Shown here piece after piece: positions 15,744-23,759 of a stretch of DNA of 39,213 nucleotides. The notes below the pieces were generated by a model. The model was not told where the DNA came from and made no database searches. It saw only the letters and a list, made by a program, of their open reading frames with translations. Each line of letters begins with the position of its first letter. Position 1 is the stretch's first letter. Made by a program: the position numbers and the translations under genes. This DNA is from Anaerolineae bacterium (GTDB lineage Bacteria > Chloroflexota > Anaerolineae > Promineifilales > Promineifilaceae), in NCBI GenBank assembly GCA_028277515.1, contig JANQGC010000036.1, positions 1 to 39,213 of the forward strand, written 5' to 3'.

Positions 15744-17003
15744 ATGAGCGAGAACCGGAAAAATGGCCGTTCCTTTGAATGGTGGATGATTTCCTTTGTG
15801 GCTGCCGGAGCAGGTTGGGCAGCCTTCATCTCGCTGTTAGTGCCGCCTTTTGTCACTGAGTCAACGGGCAATCCGGCCGATGCGGGTGTTGTCATGGCCA
15901 TCATCAGCTTAGCTGCGGTGTTAGCCCCTGTACTGGGCAGCTTTGCCGACAAGTATCGTGCCCACCGCCTGGTACTGACCCTGGGCGTGCTGGGCATGGG
16001 TCTTGGCTTTCTGATGTACTCATTTTCGGCCGAAGCCAAAGCTATCTTTGCTCTGGATGCCATCATTCTTGGTATCTCTGTAGCGGCCATTAATGCCGTG
16101 GGTCCGGTTTTCATCTTGGGTGCCAATTTATCGCAAAAATTAGAGGCCAGCCGCTTGACGGTATTGAATCTGTTGCAGCCGGTCGGGCAGGTGATTGGCG
16201 GCGCGATCTTGGCGGCGGCCGTTACTGCCAACCTGGATTTCAGCGCCCGCTTTTTGATCGCCGCCGTATTTATGCTTATCAGCGGGATCATTACCTGGAT
16301 CACCGCTGACGGTCCGGCCAAACGCATCGTTCTACAAGAAGACAAACCGGATGAGCATCTCGATGAACAAAAGCAATCGTTTGGTTTGAAACAGGTCTTA
16401 TTCTCTAATTTTGGCATTCTACTGTTCATGCTCACCCTCAGTTCGATGGGCAACAATGGCGTCAATGCCCAAATAGCGAATATCCTGCCCAATGTTTACG
16501 GTATGGATCAGCAGACCACCTCAGCTTTAATCTCATTGGCCGGCTTGTTTAATATTTTCCTCTTCATCGTCGCTGGACGTTGGATGGCCCGGTCAGGGGG
16601 CATGACAGTGCAGACAGCGGCGCAGGTGATCCGATTGGTTGGTGCCCTGGGTATGGCTGTCGTGGGTTTGGGCGCCAGTTCCCAGGTCTTGCTTGCCGCA
16701 GCTTTTATGCAAATTGTTTACCAGAGCAACCCCTTCTCACGCCTGTCGCAGGGTGTGGTGGGCATGCGCTTCACCAACATCCCAGCGGGCGCAACCAGCG
16801 GTTGGGTGATCGCCGCTTCAGCTGCCGGCTCTTTCCTGGGTGCCTTGGTCGGTGGTTTCCTAGCCAGTTCTATTGGCTTTAATGCCATTAACTGGATGGC
16901 TGCAATCGTTGTGGGATTGGCCTTGCTGCTGCTGATTTTCTTGTTATGGCCAGCCGAACGGAAAAAACGAAAGGCCGAACAAATACCCAATACGACATCA
17001 TAA
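15744..17003 (+). CDS. MFS-family transporter
   Basis: A 419-residue membrane protein with about 12 hydrophobic segments in two six-helix halves and a long charged central loop (KRIVLQEDKPDEHLDEQK, about 194-211). The motif-A-like loop between helices 2 and 3 is GSFADKYRAHRLVL. The C-terminus is basic (WPAERKKRKAEQ). Major facilitator proteins move small solutes by proton symport or antiport, and the substrate cannot be read from the sequence. It starts one base after the pseudo-receiver stop, with GGAGAAGAA upstream, so it is translationally linked to it. The surrounding MarC, BASS and arylsulfatase genes suggest an organic anion or a sulfated compound or product. Confidence 0.9.
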   Translation: MSENRKNGRSFEWWMISFVAAGAGWAAFISLLVPPFVTESTGNPADAGVVMAIISLAAVLAPVLGSFADKYRAHRLVLTLGVLGMGLGFLMYSFSAEAKAIFALDAIILGISVAAINAVGPVFILGANLSQKLEASRLTVLNLLQPVGQVIGGAILAAAVTANLDFSARFLIAAVFMLISGIITWITADGPAKRIVLQEDKPDEHLDEQKQSFGLKQVLFSNFGILLFMLTLSSMGNNGVNAQIANILPNVYGMDQQTTSALISLAGLFNIFLFIVAGRWMARSGGMTVQTAAQVIRLVGALGMAVVGLGASSQVLLAAAFMQIVYQSNPFSRLSQGVVGMRFTNIPAGATSGWVIAASAAGSFLGALVGGFLASSIGFNAINWMAAIVVGLALLLLIFLLWPAERKKRKAEQIPNTTS

Positions 17004-17080
17004 GATTGGTGCCTCAAGAAGTAGGGACCTCATTTGAAGATGGATGACATTTTTTATCAATAATTATTGGAGATAGTGAT

Positions 17081-17368
17081 ATGTGCTGTTTATTAACTGC
17101 TTTACTCTTTTTAGGACCTCGTTTCGCAGGTATTTTGTGGTGGATCGTTGATCCGGTGCGCTGGAACCTGGCCTTCAGCTCCTGGATCTGGCCAGTTCTT
17201 GGCCTCATCTTCCTGCCGTTTTCCACGATCATGTATGTTATCGTAGCGCCGGGAGGCAACATCATTGGCTGGGATTGGCTCTGGTTAGGCCTGGCGGTCA
17301 TCATTGACATTGGTAGTTACACGGGTGGTGGGTATGGCAACCGCGACCGTATTCTCGGCCGCGCCTAA
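17081..17368 (+). CDS. Small membrane protein (95 aa)
   Basis: A 95-residue protein with three hydrophobic stretches: MCCLLTALLFLGPRFAGILWW, an internal WPVLGLIFLPFSTIMYVIV and WDWLWLGLAVIIDIG. It ends GGGYGNRDRILGRA, a tail typical of a conserved small membrane family of unknown function found in several bacterial phyla. GGAG lies 8 bases before the ATG. It sits within the transporter/sulfatase cluster, 77 bases after the MFS gene and 43 bases before a tiny membrane protein. I do not know its function. Conservation of the Trp/Gly pattern argues that it is a real gene. Confidence 0.8.
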   Translation: MCCLLTALLFLGPRFAGILWWIVDPVRWNLAFSSWIWPVLGLIFLPFSTIMYVIVAPGGNIIGWDWLWLGLAVIIDIGSYTGGGYGNRDRILGRA

Positions 17369-17411
17369 AAACACAGTTAGGGCAAGAAAATTGGTGTAAA
17401 AGGAGAGACGT

Positions 17412-17510
17412 ATGTTAAGCACACTGATCATTGTTTTGGCCATCCTTTTTCTTCTGGTGCTGATTTTGGCACCGGTTTATTACTTCTGGAACAAAGACAA
17501 AGACAAATGA
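17412..17510 (+). CDS. Tiny single-helix membrane protein (32 aa)
   Basis: From ATG 17412 the frame encodes 32 residues: MLSTLIIVLAILFLLVLIL, then APVYYFWNKDKDK and TGA at 17508-17510. One transmembrane helix is followed by a short charged tail, with the lysines on the likely cytoplasmic side. AGGAGAG at 17401-17407 is a strong ribosome site at good spacing, which is the main reason to accept so short a gene. It lies in the transporter/sulfatase cluster between two other membrane-protein genes. Such mini-proteins often assist or regulate a neighbouring transporter. That role is inference here. Confidence 0.7.
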   Translation: MLSTLIIVLAILFLLVLILAPVYYFWNKDKDK

Positions 17511-17586
17511 AGGCTAGATTTGCCGCAAGACTAGAGTGAAATCGGCCGTTGCCAAACGGACATGACCACAGCCGGAAGAGAGACCT

Positions 17587-18219
17587 ATGTTTACATTCTC
17601 CCTTGCAGAAGCATTTATCACCCTTTTTATCGGCATGGGGCCAGTAAAAGTATTGCTGATCTATATTGCTAAATCAAAAGGCCTGGATAAAGTGACCAAG
17701 CGGGTCATGGCCCAACGCATTGTCCTTGTCGCCGGAGGTGTAGGAGTAGGTCTGTTCGTGTTAGGAGCCTTGCTGCAGCAGATCCTCCATTTTTCAATAG
17801 GCGCGCTCAATATTATCGGCGGCATCATTCTCCTTCTTTTGGCCTTAAATATGGTCATGGGTAGCAAGCCCCAGGCAGGGAGTGGGGAAACGGTCGAAGA
17901 TCCCCTGAGCATTGCCATTTCGCCCCTGGCCATTCCTTTGACCCTCAACCCTGTTGGCATCGTTTCCCTGGTCGTCGCCTCGTCACAGGTGATCGATTGG
18001 CCCAGCTCAATCGCCATCTTGGTCATGATTGTGATCATCATGGGTATTGATTTTGGCGTACTCTTACTATCCGACCGTGTTGCGCCCTATCTTTCCGAAG
18101 GGATCATCATGCTGTTTGAAGTGATCCTGGGCATTTTACTGGGGGCACTGGCCATTCAGTTGATGCTTGATGGTCTGGCTGAAGTGGGCGTGATTACCTT
18201 GAGCAGCACTGGACATTGA
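17587..18219 (+). CDS. MarC/UPF0056-family integral membrane protein
   Basis: A 210-residue protein with six hydrophobic segments. The family pattern is visible: LAEAFITLFIGMGPVKVLLIY, KRVMAQRIVLVAGG, ALNIIGGIILLLLALNM, then after a loop with VEDPLSIAISPLAIPLTLNP the last three helices. MarC proteins are putative transporters of the NAAT group with no firmly established substrate, despite the old multiple-antibiotic-resistance name. The gene lies 76 bases after the tiny membrane protein and 56 bases before the BASS transporter gene. AAGAGAGAC provides a purine-rich ribosome site. Confidence 0.88.
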   Translation: MFTFSLAEAFITLFIGMGPVKVLLIYIAKSKGLDKVTKRVMAQRIVLVAGGVGVGLFVLGALLQQILHFSIGALNIIGGIILLLLALNMVMGSKPQAGSGETVEDPLSIAISPLAIPLTLNPVGIVSLVVASSQVIDWPSSIAILVMIVIIMGIDFGVLLLSDRVAPYLSEGIIMLFEVILGILLGALAIQLMLDGLAEVGVITLSSTGH

Positions 18220-18275
18220 TCATGCCTGAACAAGACAAGGCGAAATAAATCCCAAAAGTTTCTAGGAGATTCCCA

Positions 18276-19130
18276 ATGCCGGCCGAAACCCTAAACAACA
18301 TTATTGATTTGCTGCTCAAAACCTATATCGTTTGTGTCATGTTCGCCATGGGCTTGACTTTGACCACTGGTCAGATCAGGGAGCAGATCAAACGTTTTGG
18401 CTTAATGGGCAAAGCACTATTGGCTAATATCATTATTGTACCCCTGGCCGCCGCCATCTTGTTGTTCCTCTCTAATCAACCGGATGCTGTCGTCGTGGCT
18501 ATTGTCCTGGTGGCCTGCGCTCCGGGATACGCACCGATGTTAACCGCTTATTCCAAGGGAGATCTACCCTTTACGGCCGTTCTTATGTTTGTGCTTGCGG
18601 TTGTTTCAGTGGTTACACTGCCCCTCACGGCCAGTCTCATCCTGGCCAGCCTGGGGGGCAGTATTAATCTCGACCCGATGTCGGTCATCGGCACTTTAGT
18701 CACCCTGCAGCTGATCCCTTTGCTGCTAGGCATGGTCATTAATCGCCTGCGTGAACAAATAGCCGCTCGCCTGGTGCCCATATTCAGTACGATCGCAAGG
18801 GTGGCAGTGATCCTGGCCTTGGTCGCCATTCTTGTTCTCTTTTTTGATGAAATCACCGGCACAATCTGGTCAGCCCTGATCATGATGGTTGCCCTGGCCC
18901 TCATTGCTCTATTTTCCGGCTTTTTGCTGGGTGGGCCGGGAGGCGATACCAGGCGCACCCTGGCTTTAAATACCGTTGTGCGTAATTTGGGGTTAGCCTT
19001 GCTTGTTTCTGGCAGCCAGTTTTCCGGACTGGGAGCGGAAATTGTCATCATCGCCTTCGCTTTTGTGATGTATGCCGTTGCCGCCATTGTAACGCGCAGT
19101 TGGTACCATGAATTTCTAAAACCTGTTTAA
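18276..19130 (+). CDS. BASS-family (bile acid:sodium symporter-like) transporter
   Basis: A 284-residue membrane protein with 8-10 hydrophobic segments. LLKTYIVCVMFAMGLTLT, then LLANIIIVPLAAAILL, VLVACAPGYAPMLTAYSKGD and VVTLPLTASLILASLGG match the PF01758 fold, including the proline/glycine-broken helices of the substrate site. GGPGGDTRRTLALNTVVRNLGLALLV resembles the second crossover region. Family members carry organic anions such as bile acids, pyruvate or pantoate with sodium. The gene sits 14 bases before the arylsulfatase, with AGGAG before the start of each. A link between uptake of a sulfated organic anion and its desulfation is attractive but inferred. Confidence 0.88.
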   Translation: MPAETLNNIIDLLLKTYIVCVMFAMGLTLTTGQIREQIKRFGLMGKALLANIIIVPLAAAILLFLSNQPDAVVVAIVLVACAPGYAPMLTAYSKGDLPFTAVLMFVLAVVSVVTLPLTASLILASLGGSINLDPMSVIGTLVTLQLIPLLLGMVINRLREQIAARLVPIFSTIARVAVILALVAILVLFFDEITGTIWSALIMMVALALIALFSGFLLGGPGGDTRRTLALNTVVRNLGLALLVSGSQFSGLGAEIVIIAFAFVMYAVAAIVTRSWYHEFLKPV

Positions 19131-19144
19131 GTAAGGAGTATCCG

Positions 19145-21505
19145 ATGCAAAATAAAACTTTTGGACGTGACGTTTTACCTATCCCCGATAGAGCCTACAC
19201 GGGCTTAATCAAATACGACGCCAAAGACCCGGAGTCGAAATTCCCAAAAACGGAGATGCTACGCCCGCCGGAAGGCGCGCCCAACGTTGTAGTAGTTCTG
19301 CTGGATGACGTAGGCTATGGCGCCTCAAGCACCTTTGGCGGCCCTTGCCGGACGCCCACTGCTGAGCGACTGGCCGGCAAAGGCCTCAAATATAACCGTT
19401 TCCACACCACGGCTTTGTGCTCACCGACGCGCATGGCCACCCTAACTGGTCGCAACCATCATTCGGTCGGCTTCGGCTCGATCACCGAACTGGCCACGGC
19501 CGCACCGGGCTACAACGCCACCCGCCCCAATTCGGCGGCCACCATCGCTGAAATCTTGCGCCTCAACGGCTACAGCACTGCCCAATTCGGCAAATGCCAC
19601 GAGGTGCCGCCCTGGGAAGCCAGCCCCATCGGTCCCTTTGATCGCTGGCCGACCGGCATGGGCTTTGAGAAGTTTTATGGGTTTGTCGGCGGCGACACCC
19701 ACCAGTACGCTCCCGCCCTCTACGATGGCACCGCGCCTATCGAACCGCCTGACGATCCGGACTATCACCTGAGCGAAGATATGGCCGCTCAAGCCGTCTC
19801 CTGGATGCGTCAACAAAAAACCTTTGCACCGGACAAGCCCTTTTTCGTTTACTTCGCACCTGGCGCCACCCACGCCCCGCACCACGTGCCTAAGGAATGG
19901 ATCGAGAAGTACAAGGGCCGGTTCGACAAAGGCTGGGATAAGTTGCGCGAGGAAATCATCTCCAGTCAGAAAGCGTTGGGCGTCGTGCCGGCCGAGGCCG
20001 AATTGACCGACCACAATCCGGAGATTCCCCACTGGGATGAGATGCCCGAGAACCTCAAGCCTGTGCTGGCCCGCCAGATGGAGGTCTACGCCGGATTCTT
20101 GGAACATACCGATGCCCAGGTGAGTAAGCTGGTAAACGCGTTAGAAGAGTTGGAGATCTTAGATGATACCCTTTTCATCTACATTATCGGCGATAACGGT
20201 GCCTCGGCCGAGGGCACGCCGCAGGGCACTTTCAACGAGATGATCCCCTTGAACGGCTTCAATGAGCTGGAGACGCCGGAGTTCATGGCCTCGCACATGG
20301 AGGGTTTCGGTGGTCCGGATTCTTACAATCACTACGCAGTCGGCTGGGCCCATGCCATGTGCACTCCTTTCCAATGGACCAAGCAGGTTGCATCCCATTT
20401 TGGCGGAACCCGGAATGGAATGGTTGTTCATTGGCCTGGGGGCATAGGTGTCAAAGGGGAATTGCGAACCCAGTTTCATCATGCGATTGACATCGCCCCC
20501 ACTATTCTAGAAGCAGCCGGACTGCCGGAGCCAACTTTTGTTCACGGCGTACAGCAGAAACCACTGGAGGGTGTTAGCTTTGCCTATTCCTTCGACGATC
20601 CTGTTGCCGAAGAGCGGCACACCACTCAATACTTCGAGATGTTCGGCAACCGGGGTATTTACCACAATGGTTGGACGGCGGTCACCAAGCATCGCACCCC
20701 CTGGCTATTGGGTGCGATCGAACTTCCCGCTTTCGACGACGATAATTGGGAATTATATAATACCATTGAGGATTGGTCGCAGGCTAACGATCTGTCTAAA
20801 GGGAATCCGCAAATGCTACATGAGCTGCAACGTTTATGGCTGATTGAGGCGGTCAAATATCAAGTACTGCCCATCGACGACCGCACGGCCGAGCGCTTCA
20901 ACTCCGAGCTGGCCGGTCGGCCCGATCTGATGGCCGGGCGCTCTTCGATACGTCTGGATGGCTATGCTCGTCGTATCTCTGAAAATGCCGCGCCCAACAC
21001 GAAGAACAAATCTTTCGCCGTGACGGCAGAATTGGTTGTACCCGAAATAGGGGCCGAAGGTGTCATTGCCACGCAAGGCGGTGCCTTTGGCGGCTGGAGC
21101 CTGTACGTCAAGGGGGGCAGGCTGAAGTATTGCTACAACTTCATCGGCCTGGATTACACCTATGTCGAAGCGGAACAGCCGCTTGAACCAGGCGAGCACC
21201 AGGTGCGGATCGAGTTCAAATATGATGGCAAAGGCGTCGGGAAAGGGGCTGATCTGCTACTTTTCGTAGAGGGCCTGCAGGTAGGCCAGGGGCGCACTGA
21301 GCGATCCATCCCTTATCTAATTTCTCTTGATGAGACGCTCGACGTGGGTGTGGATGTCGGGACACCGGCCACAGACGACTATCCAGCCCGAGGCAATGAG
21401 TTCAATGGGAAAATCAACTGGGTGCAGATTGATCTGGAACCGGATGACCACAGCCACTTGATTGATTCCGATCATATGGTCCACGTGCGGTTAGTGAAGC
21501 AGTAA
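19145..21505 (+). CDS. Large type I arylsulfatase
   Basis: A 786-residue sulfatase. The formylglycine signature is CSPTRMATLTGR with Cys92, the residue converted by a sulfatase-modifying enzyme. The metal-binding start is VVLLDDVGYGASSTFGG (Asp54-Asp55), and YIIGDNGASAEGTPQG supplies the later Asp-Asn pair. No signal peptide is visible, so the enzyme is probably cytoplasmic, like the long AtsA-type sulfatases of actinobacteria and Pseudomonas-like bacteria, whose length it matches. After the catalytic domain, residues from about 600 on form a beta-sandwich-like region (GGWSLYVKGGRLKYCYNF). It ends the cluster beginning with the pseudo-receiver. GTAAGGAG precedes the start. It hydrolyses sulfate esters; the natural substrate is unknown. 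No sulfatase-modifying gene lies in this window. Confidence 0.95.
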   Translation: MQNKTFGRDVLPIPDRAYTGLIKYDAKDPESKFPKTEMLRPPEGAPNVVVVLLDDVGYGASSTFGGPCRTPTAERLAGKGLKYNRFHTTALCSPTRMATLTGRNHHSVGFGSITELATAAPGYNATRPNSAATIAEILRLNGYSTAQFGKCHEVPPWEASPIGPFDRWPTGMGFEKFYGFVGGDTHQYAPALYDGTAPIEPPDDPDYHLSEDMAAQAVSWMRQQKTFAPDKPFFVYFAPGATHAPHHVPKEWIEKYKGRFDKGWDKLREEIISSQKALGVVPAEAELTDHNPEIPHWDEMPENLKPVLARQMEVYAGFLEHTDAQVSKLVNALEELEILDDTLFIYIIGDNGASAEGTPQGTFNEMIPLNGFNELETPEFMASHMEGFGGPDSYNHYAVGWAHAMCTPFQWTKQVASHFGGTRNGMVVHWPGGIGVKGELRTQFHHAIDIAPTILEAAGLPEPTFVHGVQQKPLEGVSFAYSFDDPVAEERHTTQYFEMFGNRGIYHNGWTAVTKHRTPWLLGAIELPAFDDDNWELYNTIEDWSQANDLSKGNPQMLHELQRLWLIEAVKYQVLPIDDRTAERFNSELAGRPDLMAGRSSIRLDGYARRISENAAPNTKNKSFAVTAELVVPEIGAEGVIATQGGAFGGWSLYVKGGRLKYCYNFIGLDYTYVEAEQPLEPGEHQVRIEFKYDGKGVGKGADLLLFVEGLQVGQGRTERSIPYLISLDETLDVGVDVGTPATDDYPARGNEFNGKINWVQIDLEPDDHSHLIDSDHMVHVRLVKQ

Positions 21506-21600
21506 ATCGGACCCGAAGCGCTGCCTCATGGCCGGGAAGCCAACCATCAACAATATCAAAGACTTTAATATTTTGACTTCGCGGAGTAAGATTTAACGTC

Positions 21601-21933
21601 TGGCTCTATAAGTTATGGGTTTACCATGATGGTGTGGTTACCATTTTTCGACCGAATCAGGAACTGCGCGTGAGGGGAACATTGGAGTTTGGCTAACTAA
21701 TTGCCGGTTTTGCCTTCCTGGATAATGATCTGCATATCACGTTAAAAGCTGTGAAAGGCTTGACCCATTTGTCTTTGCGTCACCACCTGGAGCGCAGCGG
21801 CCTGGCAGGACAAGATAAGCTGCTGGATGGCTGTTGGTGTGACTTACTTGAGCGGTTTCAGCAATACCTGGACCAGGGGATCGTTTTTCAAATGGGGAAA
21901 GCAGCGAAGGGGCCGCTCAATGGATTCGCATAG
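21601..21933 (+). pseudogene. SRPBCC/AHSA1-like gene remnant
   Basis: One frame reads LYKLWVYHDGVVTIFRPN, QELRVRGTLEFG, then an in-frame TAA at 21694-21696. It continues FAFLDNDLHITLKAVKG, LTHLSLRHHLERSGL and GCWCDLLERFQQYLDQG to a stop at 21933. The second half matches the C-terminal pattern of AHSA1-type START proteins (strand, Thr/Ser-Leu-Arg-His, long Trp...Leu-Tyr-Leu helix). There is no start codon or N-terminal half, so this is a decayed fragment. It lies in the 960-base gap between the sulfatase and cysteine-ligase genes, which otherwise holds only dispersed repeats. Confidence 0.5.
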
Positions 21934-22045
21934 TGATAAGGCTAAACTATTTTTGAATTGACCAACTAAATGACCGGCAACGTTTTGTCATTGTGAGAAC
22001 CGCCGCATCGCAGGCTCTGTTCTATGAGGAAAGAAGTATCAGTTT

Positions 22046-22133
22046 GTCATCCTGAATGGAGCTTGCGGAGTGAAGGATCTTTGCGCTCTCAACGTTATGA
22101 TACAAAAGATTCCTCGCTTCGCATCGGAATGAC
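22046..22133. repeat. Dispersed inverted repeat of the GTCAT...ATGAC type
   Basis: It starts GTCATCCTGAATGGAGC, carries GAAGGATCTTTGCG and AGATTCCTCGCTTCG inside, and ends CGGAATGAC. It is related to 10098-10171 and to the insert at 26181-26330. It is probably a non-coding mobile palindrome, common between genes in many bacteria. Confidence 0.6.
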
Positions 22134-22467
22134 AATTGGTGACGGTTTGATTCGTAGCATAACCGCCAGGTCGCGAGCGATGCCTTATGAGTAGATGACT
22201 TATAAAAATGCTGCCGTTTTACGATATGTTGAACAAATTGCCTAATTTGCTCAAGCACAAGCTGGAAAGCATGTGCTACAAGTCAAACCTAATTTCCAGG
22301 CCTGTCCTGGGCATGCGCAGAGTTGACCTCTGCACAAAAAGGGCTTTTTGCGTTACCGGAGCAAGCCGGAAGGCTTGCGCAACAATGTCATTAGCAACAG
22401 GAATACCGATATAACTCGGCTAAATGCCCGTATCGGAACCTTACATATTAATAGGAAGCCATTATCA

Positions 22468-23733
22468 ATGAAACTGTTTAATACCAAGAGCCAAGAGATT
22501 GAACGATTTGAGCCGCAGGCTGGTGCAGTCACCGTGTATGTTTGCGGCATTACCCCTTATGACACGACCCATTTAGGGCATGCCTTCACCTACTGTGTCG
22601 CCGATGTGTTGGTGCGCTATCTTGAGCAGGTGAAAAAGTGGCCGGTCAAATATGCGCAAAATGTGACCGATATTGATGATGATATCCTGAAGAAGGCCGC
22701 AGCGGTTGGTGAGGATTGGTATTCGCTGGGCAACCGCTGGACACGCCACTTTATCGAAGATATGCAAACGTTGAATGTTCGGCCGCCGGATTATTTCCCG
22801 CGGGCAACGGGCGTCATTCCCCAAATCATCGGAGCGGTGGGAGCCATGCTAGATGCCGGGGTCGCGTATGAAGTAGCGGGTAATGTTTATTTCGAGGTTG
22901 ACGCCTGGCCTGATTTCGGCCAGTTAAGCGGCATCCCGCGCGTAGAGATGCTGCCCATCGCCAATGAGCGGGGGAACTTCCCCGATGATAAAAATAAGAA
23001 AGATCCGCTGGACTTTGTGTTATGGCAGGCAAAGAAAGAGGGAGAACCATCGTGGACCAGTCCCTGGGGAAACGGCCGTCCCGGTTGGCACATCGAATGC
23101 TCAACGATGGTCGATCACTTCTTAGGGCAGCCGGTTGATATTCATATGGGCGGAGCGGATCTGCTGTTTCCACATCATGAGTGCGAAGTTGCGCAGATCG
23201 AATCGGCCAATCGCAAAAAACCTTTCTCCCATTTCTGGCTGCATACGGCGATGGTCGAACATGAAGGACAGAAGATGGGCAAGTCAATCGGCAACTTGAT
23301 CATGGTGCGCGATTTACTTGAATATCATGCGCCGGATGCGCTGCGCATTTATTTGGCCCAGCACCATTACCGCCAGGCCTGGGCTTATGATGAGTTGAAG
23401 CTGAAAAGGGCCTCGCGGGCTGTAGAAAAATTGAATGCGGCGCTGGCTGCGGCAAGTACAGGCGGCCAGGCTATTAATGTTACCCCGGCGCAGCGACGCT
23501 TCATAACAGCCATGGACAATGATTTGGACACCATTAAGGGTGTGGCCACCTTGCTGAACCTGGCTGATGAGATCATATTCAGAGCGCCAAATGGTTACCA
23601 GGTTGAGGGCGCACAGGATTGCCTGCGTGATATGGCTTCCGTTTTTGGCTTAAGGCTCGACCAGGAAATGTCGCAGGAAGCGGTGATCAGCGGTTGGAAC
23701 GAGCACAAGCAACAATTTGAAGATGAAAATTAA
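22468..23733 (+). CDS. CysS-superfamily cysteine ligase, MshC-like
   Basis: A 421-residue class I ligase from ATG 22468 (AGGAAG ribosome site). The opening VYVCGITPYDTTHLGHAFTY has the zinc ligand Cys26 and HLGH (35-38). The remaining zinc ligands fit Cys211 (WHIEC), His236 and Glu240 (FPHHECE), and the KMSKS-type loop is KMGKS (269-273). CysS charges tRNA with cysteine, while MshC joins cysteine to GlcN-inositol in mycothiol synthesis. ITPYD-TTHLGHA, GEDWYSLG, the ERG..PDD..K.DPLD block and the shorter length (about 420 rather than 460-480) lean to MshC. SPWGNGRPGWHIEC fits both. A tRNA-binding C-terminal domain seems reduced. Longer upstream frames lack sense and a ribosome site. Confidence 0.85.
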   Translation: MKLFNTKSQEIERFEPQAGAVTVYVCGITPYDTTHLGHAFTYCVADVLVRYLEQVKKWPVKYAQNVTDIDDDILKKAAAVGEDWYSLGNRWTRHFIEDMQTLNVRPPDYFPRATGVIPQIIGAVGAMLDAGVAYEVAGNVYFEVDAWPDFGQLSGIPRVEMLPIANERGNFPDDKNKKDPLDFVLWQAKKEGEPSWTSPWGNGRPGWHIECSTMVDHFLGQPVDIHMGGADLLFPHHECEVAQIESANRKKPFSHFWLHTAMVEHEGQKMGKSIGNLIMVRDLLEYHAPDALRIYLAQHHYRQAWAYDELKLKRASRAVEKLNAALAAASTGGQAINVTPAQRRFITAMDNDLDTIKGVATLLNLADEIIFRAPNGYQVEGAQDCLRDMASVFGLRLDQEMSQEAVISGWNEHKQQFEDEN

Positions 23734-23759
23734 CCCTAACCGTAGGAATACCCATGCAC

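Noticed and set aside
15686..16492. 268-codon minus-strand frame opposite the MFS gene
   Set aside because: The plus-strand MFS gene has clear membrane segments and a ribosome site; the reverse frame is a codon-bias shadow.
19442..20107. 221-codon minus-strand frame inside the sulfatase gene
   Set aside because: It lies wholly within the well-identified sulfatase gene and has no family features.
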